In this document: positions 4,482 to 6,110 of the stretch, piece by piece | Layout: each line of letters starts with the position of its first letter | How positions within the stretch are numbered: position 1 is the stretch's first letter | Assembly (NCBI GenBank): GCA_003136075.1 | Contig: PNBP01000058.1 | Span: 1,042-7,151, forward strand | Source of the DNA: Methanoregula sp. | Lineage (GTDB): Archaea > Halobacteriota > Methanomicrobia > Methanomicrobiales > Methanospirillaceae | Direction of reading: 5' to 3' | Length of the DNA stretch: 6,110 bases | The notes under the pieces: model-generated | What the model saw: the letters and a program-made list of their open reading frames with translations, nothing else | The model's database searches: none | Told to the model about the DNA's origin: nothing | Translations under genes and position numbers: made by a program

Positions 4482-4846
4482 GCCATTTCTCCGCCGGGAT
4501 TGTCATGACCGGAGGCGACGGGTATGTTCATGTCCGGATCTGGGGCGAGTCGTACTACATCTGCCCCGAGGAACTGGGGATGCTCCTCTTCGTGGGCGAC
4601 CGGGTCCCGCTGCTGAAAAAAGGACCGGACCCCAATGGAATGCCGCTGATATCCGGCATCGTACATCTCAATCCATCGGGCCGGGCCGTTATCATCGGCG
4701 TCGGGAAAACCCGGTACATGCTGCCCCGCGACCGGTTCATCGCGGTTGCGCTTGGCGAGGATATATCCTGCCTCCTCTTTGAGGTCCCTTCTGATGTGAA
4801 GGAACCTGAAATCATTTCCCCATCCAAGAAAGGAGCGACATCATGA
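4478..4846 (+). CDS. Beta-rich hypothetical protein with an internal duplication (122 residues)
   Basis: Function is not recognised. The protein consists of two related halves, residues 6-46 and 59-100. Each starts [AS]GIV, has a Gly at the tenth position, a G-x3-Y-x2-P segment (GESYYICP and GKTRYMLP), and ends near G[DE]-x-[VI]-x2-L. An ungapped alignment gives about ten identities over 41 positions. The alternating hydrophobic pattern suggests small beta domains, perhaps an SH3-, OB- or barrel-like pair. Residues 103-122 are a charged tail. ATG 4478 is chosen over ATG 4451 because GGAGGAG (4467-4473) precedes it and it overlaps the upstream stop as ATGA. The product ends in another ATGA overlap with the first of three paralogous genes. 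Cotranslation suggests a shared complex or regulatory role. A nucleic-acid-binding or scaffold function is possible but unproven. Confidence 0.8.
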   Translation: MSHFSAGIVMTGGDGYVHVRIWGESYYICPEELGMLLFVGDRVPLLKKGPDPNGMPLISGIVHLNPSGRAVIIGVGKTRYMLPRDRFIAVALGEDISCLLFEVPSDVKEPEIISPSKKGATS

Positions 4847-5247
4847 CCAGCCGTCGCAGCAGGCTGATCGAGGACGGAGCCCGCGAACTGCTCCAGTTTC
4901 ACGGGTACAAGGTCCGGGTCCTGCCGGTCGGATTCAACAAGCGGCTTCCCCCGGCCCACCTTGTCGCAACCCGGCCATCCGGAGAGACACGGTTCATCCG
5001 GATCACGAAACTTTTTCACCAATCCTCCTCGGTGCAGACCGTTGAACAGAGATGTTACGTGGGCCTGGCACAGCTCCGCAAGCATCAGGCGCTCCATGCC
5101 GGAGAGACCGGGCTCCATTACGAGATCTGGTGCTATTCCCTGAGCTTCGGTTTCCGGTGTTTTGAGGTACACAAAGACAGCGTGCGGGAGATCCCCAAAC
5201 TCTCGCTCTTCACCCCGGTCATCCGGAAGACCGGAGGTGTTGCATGA
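4843..5247 (+). CDS. Tandem paralog 1 of a small uncharacterised family (134 residues)
   Basis: This is the first of three consecutive related genes. An N-terminal helix ending in G21-Y22 is followed by HLVATRPSGETRFIRITK (39-56), then a helical segment with VEQRC (67-71), then YEIW (93-96), FEV (107-109) and REI (115-117). The same landmarks occur in the next two proteins. The helix-G[YF]-strand-hairpin-strand order resembles the core of PD-(D/E)XK nucleases. The positions expected for Asp and Glu-x-Lys are His39 and R-I-T here, so if that fold is right it is inactive. AGGAG (4831-4835) lies 7 bases before the ATG, and both ends overlap neighbours as ATGA. The last codons contain the GGAGGTG site of the next gene, giving a TGGVA tail. 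The role is unknown; paralogy is well supported, the fold is only a suggestion. Confidence 0.8.
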   Translation: MTSRRSRLIEDGARELLQFHGYKVRVLPVGFNKRLPPAHLVATRPSGETRFIRITKLFHQSSSVQTVEQRCYVGLAQLRKHQALHAGETGLHYEIWCYSLSFGFRCFEVHKDSVREIPKLSLFTPVIRKTGGVA

Positions 5248-5660
5248 CCGCTGTCCACCGGATGCGGATACTGGAACAACAGGCCGGTACCATTTTCCTG
5301 AAACTGGGATATAAGCCCGTGATCGTGAGCAACTGTTTCCGGAATTCCCGGTACATCCTGTTCAACCTGTCAGCCAGAAAGGAACGGGAAGACGGGACCA
5401 TCGATGCCGTGATGGTGAAACTGAAAATTTCCCTTCACGCGATGCAGTCCCTGGATGAAGCGACGGTCTTCTGCCGGAACGAGATCGGGCGCCTGAAGAG
5501 ATTCTTTGACCAGGTGCCGCAAGGAGTGAAATGCTCCCGGTTCGAGGTCTGGATCTCGATTCCTTCGGACCGGTTCCAGCAGTTCGAGATCACCCGGGAC
5601 GGCATCCGGGAAATTCTTATCCCTGATGAAAAGACCGGGCAGAACGGAGGTAAGGTATGA
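5244..5660 (+). CDS. Tandem paralog 2 of a small uncharacterised family (138 residues)
   Basis: The layout matches its neighbours: an N-terminal helix ending G22-Y23, a strand with RYILFNLSAR (36-45), and a return strand VMVKLKIS (56-63) where a PD-(D/E)XK enzyme would have its Glu-x-Lys. A helix with VFCRNEI follows, then FEVW (100-103), FEI (114-116) and IREI (121-124). The hairpin between the strands is about five residues longer than in the other two. K59-L-K61 replaces Glu-x-Lys and there is no Asp in the preceding strand, so no catalytic set is visible. GGAGGTG (5233-5239) lies 4 bases before ATG 5244, which overlaps the upstream stop as ATGA. The same overlap recurs at its 3' end. The tail ends NGGKV because the next ribosome site is encoded there. 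Divergence from its neighbours is high, so the duplications are old. Confidence 0.8.
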   Translation: MTAVHRMRILEQQAGTIFLKLGYKPVIVSNCFRNSRYILFNLSARKEREDGTIDAVMVKLKISLHAMQSLDEATVFCRNEIGRLKRFFDQVPQGVKCSRFEVWISIPSDRFQQFEITRDGIREILIPDEKTGQNGGKV

Positions 5661-6028
5661 TCGCACAGATTTCATTCAATGCCTCGAAGGACCGGGCCAC
5701 CGAGCTGCTCATCTCCCGGGGCTTTGAGCCGGTCCAGCCGGAGAACAGCAGGTTCCTCACCCGCTACATCCCACTCCACCTTGTAGGATTGCGGGGAAAT
5801 TACGAAGCGCTCTGCGTGAAACTGCGGATCGCTCACGGTGCAGTGAGCGTGGCGTACGTTGAATCGTTCTGCAGGTTTGAGTGCTGCCAGTTCCGTTCGT
5901 TCCTGACAAAATATCCGGGCAATGTGTTCCTGCGCTGCGAGATCTGGGTCGTGTCACCGAACGGTTCAATCCATTGTTACGAGGTGCTGCCAGATTCTCT
6001 CCTGGAGGTGGCAGCCTATGCCGGATGA
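5657..6028 (+). CDS. Tandem paralog 3 of a small uncharacterised family (123 residues)
   Basis: Landmarks again align. ATELLISRGF (14-23) matches ARELLQFHGY of paralog 1. HLVGLRG (41-47) matches HLVATRP, and CVKLRIA (53-59) matches the return strand of paralog 2. CEIWVVS (94-100), CYEV (107-110) and LLEV (115-118) close the domain. It is Cys-rich around 72-77 (CRFECC) without a clear metal-binding spacing. It is about 10-15 residues shorter than the others because it lacks their C-terminal tail. GGAGGT (5646-5651) lies 5 bases before ATG 5657, which overlaps the upstream stop as ATGA. The 3' end overlaps the next gene by 11 bases. Retention of three diverged copies in a row suggests they assemble together or bind different partners; this is inference. 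Confidence 0.8.
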   Translation: MIAQISFNASKDRATELLISRGFEPVQPENSRFLTRYIPLHLVGLRGNYEALCVKLRIAHGAVSVAYVESFCRFECCQFRSFLTKYPGNVFLRCEIWVVSPNGSIHCYEVLPDSLLEVAAYAG

Positions 6029-6110
6029 AGACACAAAACCGGCAGTCACAACTGACAAGAGAGGGGGCATCCCGCTCTACCTGATCTCGAACGTGATCGA
6101 AGCCCTGGTC
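6018..6110 (+). CDS. Start of a further operon gene, cut by the right window edge
   Basis: Thirty-one codons are visible, open to the last base. A perfect GGAGGT site (6004-6009) lies 8 bases before ATG 6018, and the start overlaps the end of paralog 3 by 11 bases, continuing the coupled arrangement. The peptide begins with a polar, charged stretch (MPDEDTKPAVTTDKRGG) followed by IPLYLISNVIEALV, which could be the first helix of a domain. It does not resemble the N-termini of the three paralogs. Too little is visible for a function, but this gene may be the best clue to what the operon does. Confidence 0.7.
   Translation, partial: MPDEDTKPAVTTDKRGGIPLYLISNVIEALV

Noticed and set aside
4033..5172. 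Long minus-strand frames (4033-4377, 4331-4666, 4555-5172)
   Set aside because: They lie opposite plus-strand genes that have ribosome sites, ATGA overlaps and paralogous sequence. GC-rich genes commonly leave such antisense open frames.

Overview
The window looks archaeal, most likely from a methanogenic euryarchaeon of the Methanomicrobiales (Methanoregula-like); the genus is inference. The support is as follows. The left gene is a XerD-like tyrosine recombinase with a C-terminal zinc ribbon, a form common in archaeal elements. Several genes have no Shine-Dalgarno site but a TATA-like box at the spacing expected for leaderless transcripts. Others have strong GGAGG sites and ATGA stop/start overlaps. 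T-runs follow gene ends. No rRNA, tRNA or CRISPR array is visible.

The layout has three blocks. (1) Positions 1-1113 hold a moderately GC-rich integrase gene whose start lies off the left edge. (2) About 1114-3700 is strikingly AT-rich. It carries an HNH-type zinc-finger protein (1294-1668). After a 313-base non-coding stretch full of inverted repeats comes a tight three-gene unit: an acidic 90-residue orphan (1982-2254), a 2H phosphoesterase of the LigT/2'-5' RNA ligase superfamily (2256-2969) and a calcineurin-like metallophosphoesterase (2974-3540). The composition, the integrase beside it and the gene content suggest horizontally acquired cargo. (3) About 3788-6110 is GC-rich again and holds a run of small same-strand genes. 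The first (3788-4030) has its own leaderless-type promoter. From 4207 onward, genes of 52, 43, 122, 134, 138 and 123 residues and a gene cut by the right edge overlap end to start, each with its own Shine-Dalgarno site.

Two assemblies deserve attention. One is the 90-residue protein/2H/metallophosphoesterase unit, which puts two unrelated phosphodiester-cleaving folds in one transcript. Its TATA-like box sits in the loop of a perfect 10-bp inverted repeat, with a perfect 16-bp palindrome just upstream, so it is probably repressor controlled. The other is the right-hand operon. Three consecutive genes (4843-6028) are divergent tandem paralogs, perhaps a catalytically degenerate restriction-endonuclease-like fold. 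The gene before them encodes an internally duplicated beta-rich protein. Two matching hairpin-type repeats sharing a CATGGC core lie just ahead of this operon. No function can be assigned to it from the sequence alone.
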